From Oscillospiraceae bacterium (lineage in GTDB: Bacteria > Bacillota > Clostridia > Oscillospirales > Ruminococcaceae), in NCBI GenBank assembly GCA_016281125.1, contig JAEEIA010000013.1, forward strand, positions 1-64,000: a stretch of DNA of 64,000 nt. Reading direction: 5' to 3'. Made by a program: the position numbers and the translations under genes. Within the stretch, counting starts at the first letter, position 1; every line of letters begins with the position of its first letter. Below the pieces are notes generated by a model. It did not search any database and was not told where the DNA came from. It worked only from the letters and a program-made list of their open reading frames with translations. Positions 39,022 through 47,565 of this stretch are shown piece after piece.

Positions 39022-39726
39022 TCAGGAATGCCCTTTTGACTTGATTTTTTCCAATATTCCGATAAGCAGTTCCCTGTTTTCCTTATTTTTATTCTTTTCA
39101 GACTTCAAAGTGCTGCGAACCGCCGAAACAAACTGCTCTGTTGCACATTTCGAGTTTACTTTGGAATAGATCGCACGCAGCCACGCAAGATCCCGATCAA
39201 TCTTGTACTGTTTGAGGTTCTCCTCTATTGTTCCGTATCGTCTGTTTTCAACGCCGTATCCGTCATATCCAAGACACGCTTCATCCAGCCACTTGAGATA
39301 GAACTCCTTAAATCCATGCACGATCATCGGGTGATAAACTGCCATCTCGTCAGCATCATAAGCCAATTCACCGAAATGTTCACCTTCCAGAATAATGCTT
39401 ATGCCGTAAGTGCAGCCTGTACTGAATACAGGCAGGGAATACTTTTCCACACCCATATAATGACCGGGTAATTCTTCGCAGGAAAATCCGGCATACCCTA
39501 ACGGATAAAAGCGATATGAGGACATCCATATGCCGCCGTTTCCGACATTCGTGATAAACCACACATAATCTTCCGGAAGAATAACATCATTTTCAATTTC
39601 AAATTTTTCTGCTTCTTCGACCGAAATGACGTCATATATTTCGACTGTCGGATCTATGGAAATCAGCTTTTCGATCTTTTTCCGGATTGCAACAGCTTCC
39701 GGATCGCTTGTATTATAATTCCCCAT
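39022..39726 (-). CDS. SMI1/KNR4 (SUKH)-family protein
   Basis: 234 residues. The SUKH core is recognisable: SVEEAEKFEIENDVILPEDYVWFITNVGNGGIW followed by FYPLGYAGF, FSTGCTYGISIILEGEHFGELAYD and FKEFYLKWLDEA. SUKH proteins are often immunity proteins against nuclease or other polymorphic toxins, but some are housekeeping. The C-terminal 70 residues are lysine-rich (KSEKNKNKENRELLIGILEK). ATG 39726 follows AAAGAGGTG. No toxin gene is adjacent, so it is an orphan here. Confidence 0.8.
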   Translation of the reverse strand: MGNYNTSDPEAVAIRKKIEKLISIDPTVEIYDVISVEEAEKFEIENDVILPEDYVWFITNVGNGGIWMSSYRFYPLGYAGFSCEELPGHYMGVEKYSLPVFSTGCTYGISIILEGEHFGELAYDADEMAVYHPMIVHGFKEFYLKWLDEACLGYDGYGVENRRYGTIEENLKQYKIDRDLAWLRAIYSKVNSKCATEQFVSAVRSTLKSEKNKNKENRELLIGILEKIKSKGHS

Positions 39727-39794
39727 AAAACAGCACCTCTTTATAAAAGCATTTCTGATGGAAATCGAAGCGTTGACCGTGTTCAAGCCTGATA

Positions 39795-42700
39795 TTACAG
39801 TGTGACCGGAATTGTCCTGTTCAGGGTAACGGAATAGAGATAACACGCCTTGACGGGCTTGGAAAACAGCAGATGCAGCGCCTCCGCATAGAGCCGGATC
39901 TGCTCGGTGTACTGTTCAAGCAGCGCCTCCGCATTCGCGGCGCGGTCGGTCTTGTAATCGACCAGCACGATGCCGTCCTTCTCCGCAAAGACCAGATCCA
40001 TAATGCCGATCAGCATACCGTCGGTGCCTGCGTAATCCCTGCCGAGCTGTTCCAGCGGGCCGGTCAGCGACAGGTCGCGCAGGCGGACGGTGAATTTCTG
40101 CTCCCGCCAGACCTTTTCCGCACCGGCAATCCGCTGATAAAGCTCTGATGCAAAAAAGCGTCCGATGCTGCTTTTCCGGACGGCATTGGCCTGCCGCGCG
40201 GTCAGTCTGCCCTGTGCCTCCAGCCGGTCGATTTCCGCGGCGAGATCCTGCGCCGCAGCGGCGAAATCCGCATACTGCATAAAGGTATGCACCGCGGTGC
40301 CGCGCTCTGCGCCGGAAAGCCCGTGCTGCTCGCGGACAAACTGCGGCCGCCGGAGCGGCGCGGAGAAGTCCTCTGCCTTGGCAAGCTCCGATACGCCGTA
40401 TTTTGCGGTGAGGGTTGCAAGGCGGCTCTCATAATGCCAGCTGCACTGCTGTTCCAGCAATGTGAGCAGCGCCGGATCCGCCTGCACGGATGCAGCCTCC
40501 TGTGCGGCGGCCTCCGCATTGTCCTCCGGCAGCGCCTCCGTGCAGAATACCGCCGGGAGCATCATCTGCTTTGCGTCCGAGCCGCATTCCAGATTGAACT
40601 TCCGCCGCAGCGCTTCGCATGCAGGATTGCGCACGAGCGCCATATACAGCCATTCCTTGTAGCAGCCGGCGGTTTCGGTCAGCGCGTCGGTCTGGCCGCC
40701 GAAGGCGGTCTGTTCCGCTGCATAGTCTTTGAGATCGTCGACGGTTGTGCCCGCATACGGCAGACTGATGATCAGATATTCCCGCGCGCGGGTCAGTGCG
40801 ACGTAGAGCAGACGCAGCTCCTCGCTGACGGTTTCCCTGCGGTTCTGTGCATAGATCAGCACCCACGGCAGCGAGCGCCCGACGCTGTGCGTTTCCGGAT
40901 CGTGCAGCCGGAACCCGATGCCGTAGTCCGCATGATACTGGTACGGCTTGCGCGCGTCCTCCGCGGAAAAGGGATGCCCCGTATCCGTCAGGATCACAAA
41001 CGGCGCTTCCAGTCCCTTGGAGCCGTGAATCGTCATCATCCGGACGACGTTCTCCGTGCCTGCCGGAACGCCGCCGCCTTTCAGATCGGAACGGCGCGAA
41101 AGAAAACCGTCAAGATACCGCAGAAATGCGGAGAGCCCGCCGCCGCGGTTTTCCTCAAAGGTGCGCGCGTAGGAGATCAGCGCACGGAGATTCGCTTTTT
41201 TCTGTGCGCCGCCCGGCGTCATCTGCATCAGCCCGAGAAAATCCGTCTGCCGGTAGATCCGGCGGATCAGCTGTTCCGGCGTATCCATTGCCGAGCAGAG
41301 CCGCATGGATTCCAGAAAATCCAGAAAGCCGCAGACCTTTTGCAGCAGCACCGCATCGGGCTGCGCTTCTCCGCTTTCCGCATCCTGCTTCATTTTGTTC
41401 ATCGCGCGGAACAGCTTGCTCTTTCTGTCGTACAGCCGCACCGCGACCAGTTCATCGAGCGTAAAGCCGAACATCGGGGAGAGCATTGCCGCAGTGACCG
41501 GAATCTCCAGCAGGGGATTGTCCACTGCACGCAGAATATCCAGCAGCAGCATGATTTCCGGCGACTGCAAATAGCCCTTCTGCTCCGGCGTCCGCACCGG
41601 GATGCCCCGTGCCTTGAGCGCGTCTGCGTATGCCGGAAAGCGCGTGCTGTTGCGCATCAGAATCAGGAAATCCCGCGCCTCGCACGGCCGCAGACGGCCG
41701 TCCTCCCCGCGCACGGGTGTTCCGTTGTTCAGGTGAAAGGCAATCCGCTCCGCGATGTATTTCGGCGCATCCGGCGCAGAAACACCCTTCTGCGGCACCA
41801 TGACAAATTCCGCGGGCCGCCGCGCTTCGGGATAATCCGCGCCGCGCACCAGCGCCTGCGTTTCGTCGTAGCTGATTTCACCGACCTGCTCGGTCATCAG
41901 CTGCCCGAACACATGGTTGACGACGTCCACAACCTCCTGCGCACTCCGGAAATTCCGGTTCAGGTGGATGCAGGTGTTCTCTGTCAGCTGCGGGCCGTGA
42001 TAGGGCGCGCCCTCCCTCATGGCGTGATAAAAGTTCTTCGGGTTTGCGTTGCGGAAGCGGTAAATGCACTGCTTGCTGTCACCGACCACAAACAGATTAT
42101 CGCCGTATTTCTCCGCGCTGCCGCCCCTTGAAAGCATCCGGAAAATCAGATCCTGCTGGTCGTCCGAATCCTGAAACTCGTCGATCATGATGCAGGCATA
42201 CTGCTGCGAAAGCTGCTCTGCGAGCGGCGTTTTCGTGATGCGGCCGTCCGGTTCACGCTTTGCAAGGAGCGACAGCGTCATCGTCATCGCGTCCCCGAAG
42301 CCGAAGGCATTGCGCTCCCGCTTGCGGCGCATCAGTTCCTCGGAGAAGTCCTGCACCAGCCCGGAGAGCGCCCGCAGAATCTGTGCATGGCGCGGCAGAT
42401 CCTGCTCCGCAAACTGCAGCGGCACTGACCAGTCATCCCGCAGCGATTCGAAGCTTTTCAGCGCATGATTGCGCAGCGCCCTGATGCACACGCTTTCCTG
42501 CGGAAATTTTTTTAACGGGACGGTCAGGCGGCCTTTTTCCATCTGCTGCATCAGCGTCCCGATGCGTGCAAAATCGCCCTCCGGCACGGCGCTCCTGACC
42601 GCTTCGATCGGTGTGATCTCGTCCTGCAAAACAGCCATGACCTTCTCCGCGCCGATCTGCGCTGCATATTCCATGGCTTTTGCATAGAGCGAGAGGGTGC

Positions 42701-43355
42701 TGTCCAGCCGCTCCGTCAGTACGGCGGCGGCCTTTTCCCGCATTGTGCCGGATTCGCAGGCCTTTGCCGCATCCCGCAGCAGATATTCCCCGAACGGGGT
42801 ATTCTGCGTCAGCTCAAACAGCGAGAGGATCATCTCCTCCAGCGGACGGTCATCGCCTGTGCAGAAAGCCGCCAGCAGCAGGCGCTGCGATTCCTTTGCG
42901 TCCGGCTCGGAATCGGCGCGGCGGCTGAAATCCTCCAGCACCTGCCGGAGCGCGGCTGCCCGGACGTCGGCTTCCTCGTTTTCATCCATCTGCCGGAAGC
43001 CTGCCGAGATATCCAGTGCGGCGAACTGCTCGCGCATCAGCGAAAAGCAGAAGCTGTGGATCGTGGAAATATGCGCGCTTTGCAGCATAGTATGCTGCCT
43101 GCGGAGCCATGTGTTTTCCGGATCGGCAAGAATCCGCTCGGTCAGCTTGCGGTTCATGCGGGAGCGCACCTCACCGGCGGCGTCACGCGTAAAGGTCACG
43201 ACGACTGTTTTCTCCGCCGGAAAATCCGGCTCGGAGAGCAGCGCCGCGATGCGCTCGGTCAGGACAGAGGTCTTGCCGCTGCCCGCTGCCGCGCTGACCA
43301 CGACCGACGCGCCCCGCGCCTTGATCGCGGCCTCCTGTTCAGCTGTCCATGCCAT
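39795..43355 (-). CDS. addA: ATP-dependent helicase/nuclease subunit A
   Basis: 1186-residue UvrD-type helicase with C-terminal nuclease, half of the AddAB complex that processes double-strand ends for recombination (RecBCD counterpart). Motifs are QEAAIKARGASVVVSAAAGSGKTSVLTERI (Walker A), TFTRDAAGEVRSRM, IMIDEFQDSDDQQ (Walker B), VVGDSKQCIYRFRNA, TIHGSKGLEAPFVILTD, LLYVALTRAREYLII, and nuclease GIMDLVFAEKDGIVLVDYKTD. The start overlaps the end of addB by 17 bases and has GGAGAGGAGGAA upstream. Length is normal for the family. Large opposite-strand ORFs here are shadows. Confidence 0.97.
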   Translation of the reverse strand: MAWTAEQEAAIKARGASVVVSAAAGSGKTSVLTERIAALLSEPDFPAEKTVVVTFTRDAAGEVRSRMNRKLTERILADPENTWLRRQHTMLQSAHISTIHSFCFSLMREQFAALDISAGFRQMDENEEADVRAAALRQVLEDFSRRADSEPDAKESQRLLLAAFCTGDDRPLEEMILSLFELTQNTPFGEYLLRDAAKACESGTMREKAAAVLTERLDSTLSLYAKAMEYAAQIGAEKVMAVLQDEITPIEAVRSAVPEGDFARIGTLMQQMEKGRLTVPLKKFPQESVCIRALRNHALKSFESLRDDWSVPLQFAEQDLPRHAQILRALSGLVQDFSEELMRRKRERNAFGFGDAMTMTLSLLAKREPDGRITKTPLAEQLSQQYACIMIDEFQDSDDQQDLIFRMLSRGGSAEKYGDNLFVVGDSKQCIYRFRNANPKNFYHAMREGAPYHGPQLTENTCIHLNRNFRSAQEVVDVVNHVFGQLMTEQVGEISYDETQALVRGADYPEARRPAEFVMVPQKGVSAPDAPKYIAERIAFHLNNGTPVRGEDGRLRPCEARDFLILMRNSTRFPAYADALKARGIPVRTPEQKGYLQSPEIMLLLDILRAVDNPLLEIPVTAAMLSPMFGFTLDELVAVRLYDRKSKLFRAMNKMKQDAESGEAQPDAVLLQKVCGFLDFLESMRLCSAMDTPEQLIRRIYRQTDFLGLMQMTPGGAQKKANLRALISYARTFEENRGGGLSAFLRYLDGFLSRRSDLKGGGVPAGTENVVRMMTIHGSKGLEAPFVILTDTGHPFSAEDARKPYQYHADYGIGFRLHDPETHSVGRSLPWVLIYAQNRRETVSEELRLLYVALTRAREYLIISLPYAGTTVDDLKDYAAEQTAFGGQTDALTETAGCYKEWLYMALVRNPACEALRRKFNLECGSDAKQMMLPAVFCTEALPEDNAEAAAQEAASVQADPALLTLLEQQCSWHYESRLATLTAKYGVSELAKAEDFSAPLRRPQFVREQHGLSGAERGTAVHTFMQYADFAAAAQDLAAEIDRLEAQGRLTARQANAVRKSSIGRFFASELYQRIAGAEKVWREQKFTVRLRDLSLTGPLEQLGRDYAGTDGMLIGIMDLVFAEKDGIVLVDYKTDRAANAEALLEQYTEQIRLYAEALHLLFSKPVKACYLYSVTLNRTIPVTL

Positions 43356-46300
43356 CGGGCTGTTCCTCCTCTCCGTTCATGATTGCCAGCATGGCGGCCT
43401 TTGCCTGCTTTTGGGGGAGCGGTCTGCGCTGGCGTTCCGTATCGTCCGCCGTCACGCCGCAGATGCTCCGGTATTGGCAGTACATGCAGGCGTCTGCGTA
43501 ATAGTCCGGCTTGCCGCCGCACATCGGGGACGGCGCGACATCGCCCTCTGCATACTTCGCGGCACATTCTGTCACGAGTGCCTCTGCGTATGTGCGCAGA
43601 CGGGCCAGCTGTGCCGCCGTGAACACCTGCGAGTTCTCGGTCAGCTTCGGCGTCCCGGTGCCGTCGTCATCCGCCGCAGCTTTGACCGGAATATACACAC
43701 CGGCCAGCGTTTCCTCCATCTTGGTCAGAATGCCGCGGTCGAGCAGCACGGTGCCGCTCATGCGGAAATACTCACTGAAATATTCCGCGACCGGCTTCAT
43801 CTCCTCCCGCTTCTGCGCCTCCGGCGTACCCGAGGGCATATAGAGCACGCCCGCGGGTGCCGCACCGGGATAGGCGGCGGGATCGTCCAGCAGCGCAAAC
43901 AGATACAGCAGCATTTGCAGATTCAGTCCGTAGTACACATCTTCAAGCGCAAACTGCTTTTTTCCGGTTTTATAGTCCACGATGCGCAGATAGCGCCTGC
44001 CGTCCTGCTCCGTGATATCCACGCGATCGACTTTGCCGTTCAGGCAGAGCATTGTGCCGTCCGGCAGCGTCAGCGTAAACGGCGAGATGCCGGATTCCTC
44101 CTGCACCCTTCCGATCACGAGCTCGCAGGCATCCGGCACGAATTTCGACTGCCGCATTTCCTCCTGCGTATGGAGCAGCAGCGCGGTCATGCGGCGCGTC
44201 ATCCGGTCGTACTGCTGCAAGGTGCGGCTGGGCTTGCCCTCTCTGCCGCCGAGCGATTCGGACAGAAAATCCTCCGCGCATCGCTTTGCGTGATCCTTCA
44301 GATCCTGCGGCGTCATTGCAAGAAAATCCTCCCGCTCCGGATGCTCCCGGAACAGACGCTCCATGCAGTAATGCACCAGATTGCCCGCAGACAGCTTATT
44401 GAGGTCGTTTTTCGTCCGTTCATAGAGCCGCAGACCGTTTGCGCAGAAGGCCAGAAACGGGCATTTGATCGTATTCTCGATCTGTGTTGCCGAGATGCGG
44501 AGCTCTTTGCCGGTCAGCTGCTGCATCAGCCTGCGGTCGTGTACGCGCAGCCGGTCGGGATCGGCTGTTCTGCGCAGACGCTCCAGCCGGGCAGCCTCCT
44601 CCGGCATCGCGGAGAGCAGACTGCGCACGGTTTCGCGCTCGGTCGGCGTGATATTGTAATCCTGCACAAAGCTGTAATATGCCGCGGCTTTGGTCGATAC
44701 GTAAAAACCGGCGCCCATTTCGTCCGCACGCTGAAAATACGGCGGGAACGCAGTCGCGGGGAGCAGCTTGCGCACCTCCTCCAGCAGCGAGGAGGGCGTC
44801 AGGTGACTGCCGTCCTCTCCGGCCATCGGATAGCAGAGCCAGAGCCGCTCCGAGGGCGCCGACAGCGTCTTGTAAACGATCAGCCGCTCGTCCGCGCAGA
44901 GGTCGCGCGCGGAACGCGAGAGCTCCACGTCATGCGCTTTCAGCAAAGCGCGCTCCTGCTCCGAGAAGAAGCCGTCCGCGCTGACGTCCGCGGGGAATAC
45001 GCCCTCATTGACGCCGAGCACGAATACGATCTTCGGTGCGTCATAGCGGGCAGCCGCGGCGCTCTGCACGGTCACGGCATCGAGCGTCTGCGGCGGAACA
45101 GGAATCTGATTGTTCCGCAGCACCGCCGTCAGCAATGCAGAGAGCTGCTGCGGCGTGACAGGTGTTTCCGCCAGCGCATCGTGCATGGCGTCAAGAATCT
45201 CCGTAAAGCGGTTCCAGAGCCGTCTGAGGGCACGTCCGCCCGCGACGTCGCCGCTTTCGTACATATGCGATGCCAGACCGCCGATGCGCATCGGGATTGC
45301 CATTTCCTCTATGCAGCCGTAAAGCGCCTCACAGAGTTTCGCGCCGGGAAGCGGCTCGCCGTCCTGCGTTCTGACCCGGTTCCGCATATGCAGAATCGGC
45401 GGAATCAGCTTCTGCCGGATCGCCTCACAGTGTCCGTCGGGATCGTCCTCCGGCCGGAAGGGCTTTTCCCATTGGAATCCATCAATATCCCATGAAAATG
45501 CGTAGTTTTCAAGATCTGCTGCCTCTGCGGGATGCAGCGGGCTGAGCTGCGTTTTCAGCAGAAGGAGAATCTGCTCGGTTTCCGTGCGCTGCATCAGGCC
45601 GATCAGCGCCTCCGGGAGCTTCATGACGGCGGTGTGCAGCACACTGCGGCGGAGATCCATGAAATACGGAATCTCATACCGCTGGAATGCTGTTTCCAGC
45701 AGCGCGCCGCTGCCTGCCAGATCGTGCATCACGACCATGATGTCCGCGCAGCGCGCCTGTCCGTGCATCAGCAGCTGCCGGATCTGTGCAGCGCAGTATT
45801 CCGCTTCCAGCGTTGCGTCCCGCGCCTCGCAGACCGTCACGGCAGGGACGCCGGCAAAGGCCGGGGCCTGCGTATCAAACAGATATTTGCTCAGGTGTGC
45901 AAGCGACGGATCCGCATAGCGGTACTGCTGTTCAAAGAGGCGGGTTTCCGTTCCGGCATTCTGTGCCTTTGCAAGCCGGATCAGCCTTCTTGCCGTTTCG
46001 TTGACCGCGTCAAACCGCGTGAAATCCGGTGCGTTGATATTGTCGGTGCGCAGTGCAATCCAGACCTCGGATGCATCGCGGAGCATGACCTCCAGCATCC
46101 GGTACTGGTCGCCGGTGAAGGACTCAAACTCGTCCAGAAAGACCGATGCCCCGCGCAGAATCGCAGAGCCGTCCGCTGCGGCTGCCGCGGTCATCGGGTC
46201 GCTGAGCACATCGCGCAGACCGAGCGTCTCCAGTTCGGCGAGGTAATCCGCGAAGATGCGCGCAATATCAAACAGCTTTTCCGAGAGCACGCCGTTCTGC

Positions 46301-46740
46301 TCCGCGGTATCGGCGGCGGCCTGCATCAGCTGTTCCGGCGTATGGCTGGACTGCATCAGCTCTGCAAGCTGTGCCTGCATCTCTGCAAGAAAAGCGGGCT
46401 TATCGGTCTGGCGGCCGTAAAAGCGCAGCACATGCTCTTTGCCGAGCCTTTGCAGCAGGCGGTGCAGCACGACGGCCTTTGCAACGTCGTCGGCAGCATC
46501 CCGCGGGGCGGCCGCAATCGTGCCGAGAATCTCTGCGGTCAGACTGCGGAAGCTGCCTGTTTTGATGCGGTTGAAATCCGCCGCGCCGAGCTTGTCGTAC
46601 AGGCGCTTGTCGTAAGTATAGGAAAACGGCTCCGGCACCAGCGTGCGGACGTCGGCGCCCGCAGCTGCGGCTTTGGCAATCTCTGAAATCAGCGCTTCGG
46701 ATTTTCCGCATCCGGCGCCGCCGAGCAGCATATGCAGCAT
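43339..46740 (-). CDS. addB: ATP-dependent helicase/nuclease subunit B
   Basis: 1133 residues, partner of AddA. The start MLHMLLGGAGCGKSEALISEI carries the AddB Walker A. The C-terminal nuclease has LRIVDYKTGKKQFALEDV, and a cysteine cluster DACMYCQYRSICGV matches the AddB iron-sulfur site that pins the nuclease fold. It contributes the second nuclease and Chi recognition. ATG 46740 is preceded by GGAGGGATCCC; the ORF track starts 58 codons upstream across the promoter. It is the first gene of the addB-addA operon. Confidence 0.96.
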   Translation of the reverse strand: MLHMLLGGAGCGKSEALISEIAKAAAAGADVRTLVPEPFSYTYDKRLYDKLGAADFNRIKTGSFRSLTAEILGTIAAAPRDAADDVAKAVVLHRLLQRLGKEHVLRFYGRQTDKPAFLAEMQAQLAELMQSSHTPEQLMQAAADTAEQNGVLSEKLFDIARIFADYLAELETLGLRDVLSDPMTAAAAADGSAILRGASVFLDEFESFTGDQYRMLEVMLRDASEVWIALRTDNINAPDFTRFDAVNETARRLIRLAKAQNAGTETRLFEQQYRYADPSLAHLSKYLFDTQAPAFAGVPAVTVCEARDATLEAEYCAAQIRQLLMHGQARCADIMVVMHDLAGSGALLETAFQRYEIPYFMDLRRSVLHTAVMKLPEALIGLMQRTETEQILLLLKTQLSPLHPAEAADLENYAFSWDIDGFQWEKPFRPEDDPDGHCEAIRQKLIPPILHMRNRVRTQDGEPLPGAKLCEALYGCIEEMAIPMRIGGLASHMYESGDVAGGRALRRLWNRFTEILDAMHDALAETPVTPQQLSALLTAVLRNNQIPVPPQTLDAVTVQSAAAARYDAPKIVFVLGVNEGVFPADVSADGFFSEQERALLKAHDVELSRSARDLCADERLIVYKTLSAPSERLWLCYPMAGEDGSHLTPSSLLEEVRKLLPATAFPPYFQRADEMGAGFYVSTKAAAYYSFVQDYNITPTERETVRSLLSAMPEEAARLERLRRTADPDRLRVHDRRLMQQLTGKELRISATQIENTIKCPFLAFCANGLRLYERTKNDLNKLSAGNLVHYCMERLFREHPEREDFLAMTPQDLKDHAKRCAEDFLSESLGGREGKPSRTLQQYDRMTRRMTALLLHTQEEMRQSKFVPDACELVIGRVQEESGISPFTLTLPDGTMLCLNGKVDRVDITEQDGRRYLRIVDYKTGKKQFALEDVYYGLNLQMLLYLFALLDDPAAYPGAAPAGVLYMPSGTPEAQKREEMKPVAEYFSEYFRMSGTVLLDRGILTKMEETLAGVYIPVKAAADDDGTGTPKLTENSQVFTAAQLARLRTYAEALVTECAAKYAEGDVAPSPMCGGKPDYYADACMYCQYRSICGVTADDTERQRRPLPQKQAKAAMLAIMNGEEEQPDGMDS

Positions 46741-46774
46741 GGGATCCCTCCTTTGGAATCGGTTGTTTGATTCT

Positions 46775-46803
46775 ATTATAGCACGCGGCACGGCAAAATG
46801 CAA
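46775..46803 (-). promoter_or_regulatory. Promoter for addBA
   Basis: Reverse strand TTGCAT, 17 bases, TATAAT with TGC before it. Confidence 0.7.
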
Positions 46804-46875
46804 TAAGGACGCAGCGGGAGCGGATACCTTATTCATAAAAACCCCGTTTTGACATTCCCAGGGGGCTCTCCGCCC

Positions 46876-46904
46876 TCGACAAACTGCACAATCTGTGGTA
46901 TAAT
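46876..46904 (+). promoter_or_regulatory. Promoter for sigma/anti-sigma operon
   Basis: TCGACA, 17 bases, TATAAT, about 100 bases before the sigma factor start. It diverges from the addBA promoter. Confidence 0.65.
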
Positions 46905-47010
46905 TTCCATGCATGAAAAATTCTTTTCAGAAAATGTAATCCGGCACCGGTGATTTCTGTCTGTTACAGTGAAGCGCTTCACAACCCCGCGGAGAAAGGA
47001 GGCATCCCGC

Positions 47011-47565
47011 ATGAACGATCAGGAGCTGATCGCGCTGTACTATGCGCGCAGTGAGCAGGCCTCTGCCGAAACATACCGGCAGTTCGGCAGCTGCTGCTAT
47101 ATGATCGCACGCAATATTCTCGGCTGCGCGCAGGACGCGGAGGAATGCGTCAACGATGTGCTGATCCGTCTTTGGGACAGGATCCCGCCTGCAAAGCCGA
47201 AAAACTTTTTCGCGTACATTGCAGCCGTCACGCGCAGCATCGCCTGCAACCGCTATATCGCATCCCGTGCGAAAAAACGCGGCGGCGGAGAGGTCGCGCT
47301 GGCTTTGGAGGAGCTCTGTGACTGCTCCGGCGATGAGAACGTCGAACAGGAGATTGACAAAAAGGCGCTTGCAGAAGCACTGGACGCGTTTCTCGGCACA
47401 TTAAAGCCCGATCACAGAAAGATCTTTGTGCAGCGGTACTGGTACTTCTGCCCTGTGGACGACATCGCGGAACAGTTCGGGATGACCAAATCAAAGGTCA
47501 CGGTGTCGCTGATGCGTACCCGTGAAAAGCTCCGGAACTATCTTGAGGAGGAGGGGTTTTTATGA
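47011..47565 (+). CDS. ECF-type RNA polymerase sigma factor
   Basis: 184 residues. Region 2 (CAQDAEECVNDVLIRLWDRIPP, then NFFAYIAAVTRSIACNRY) and region 4 (LKPDHRKIFVQRYWYFCPVDDIAEQFGMTKSKVTVSLMRTREKL) are both present; region 3 is missing, as in ECF factors. It directs polymerase to a stress or envelope regulon. ATG 47011 follows GAGAAAGGAGG. The stop overlaps the start of the next gene by four bases (ATGA), which fits a sigma/anti-sigma pair. Confidence 0.92.
   Translation: MNDQELIALYYARSEQASAETYRQFGSCCYMIARNILGCAQDAEECVNDVLIRLWDRIPPAKPKNFFAYIAAVTRSIACNRYIASRAKKRGGGEVALALEELCDCSGDENVEQEIDKKALAEALDAFLGTLKPDHRKIFVQRYWYFCPVDDIAEQFGMTKSKVTVSLMRTREKLRNYLEEEGFL

Noticed and set aside
42697-45495. 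932-residue forward ORF
   Set aside because: Opposite-strand shadow of addA/addB; composition is Arg/His/Leu-rich and no motif is present.
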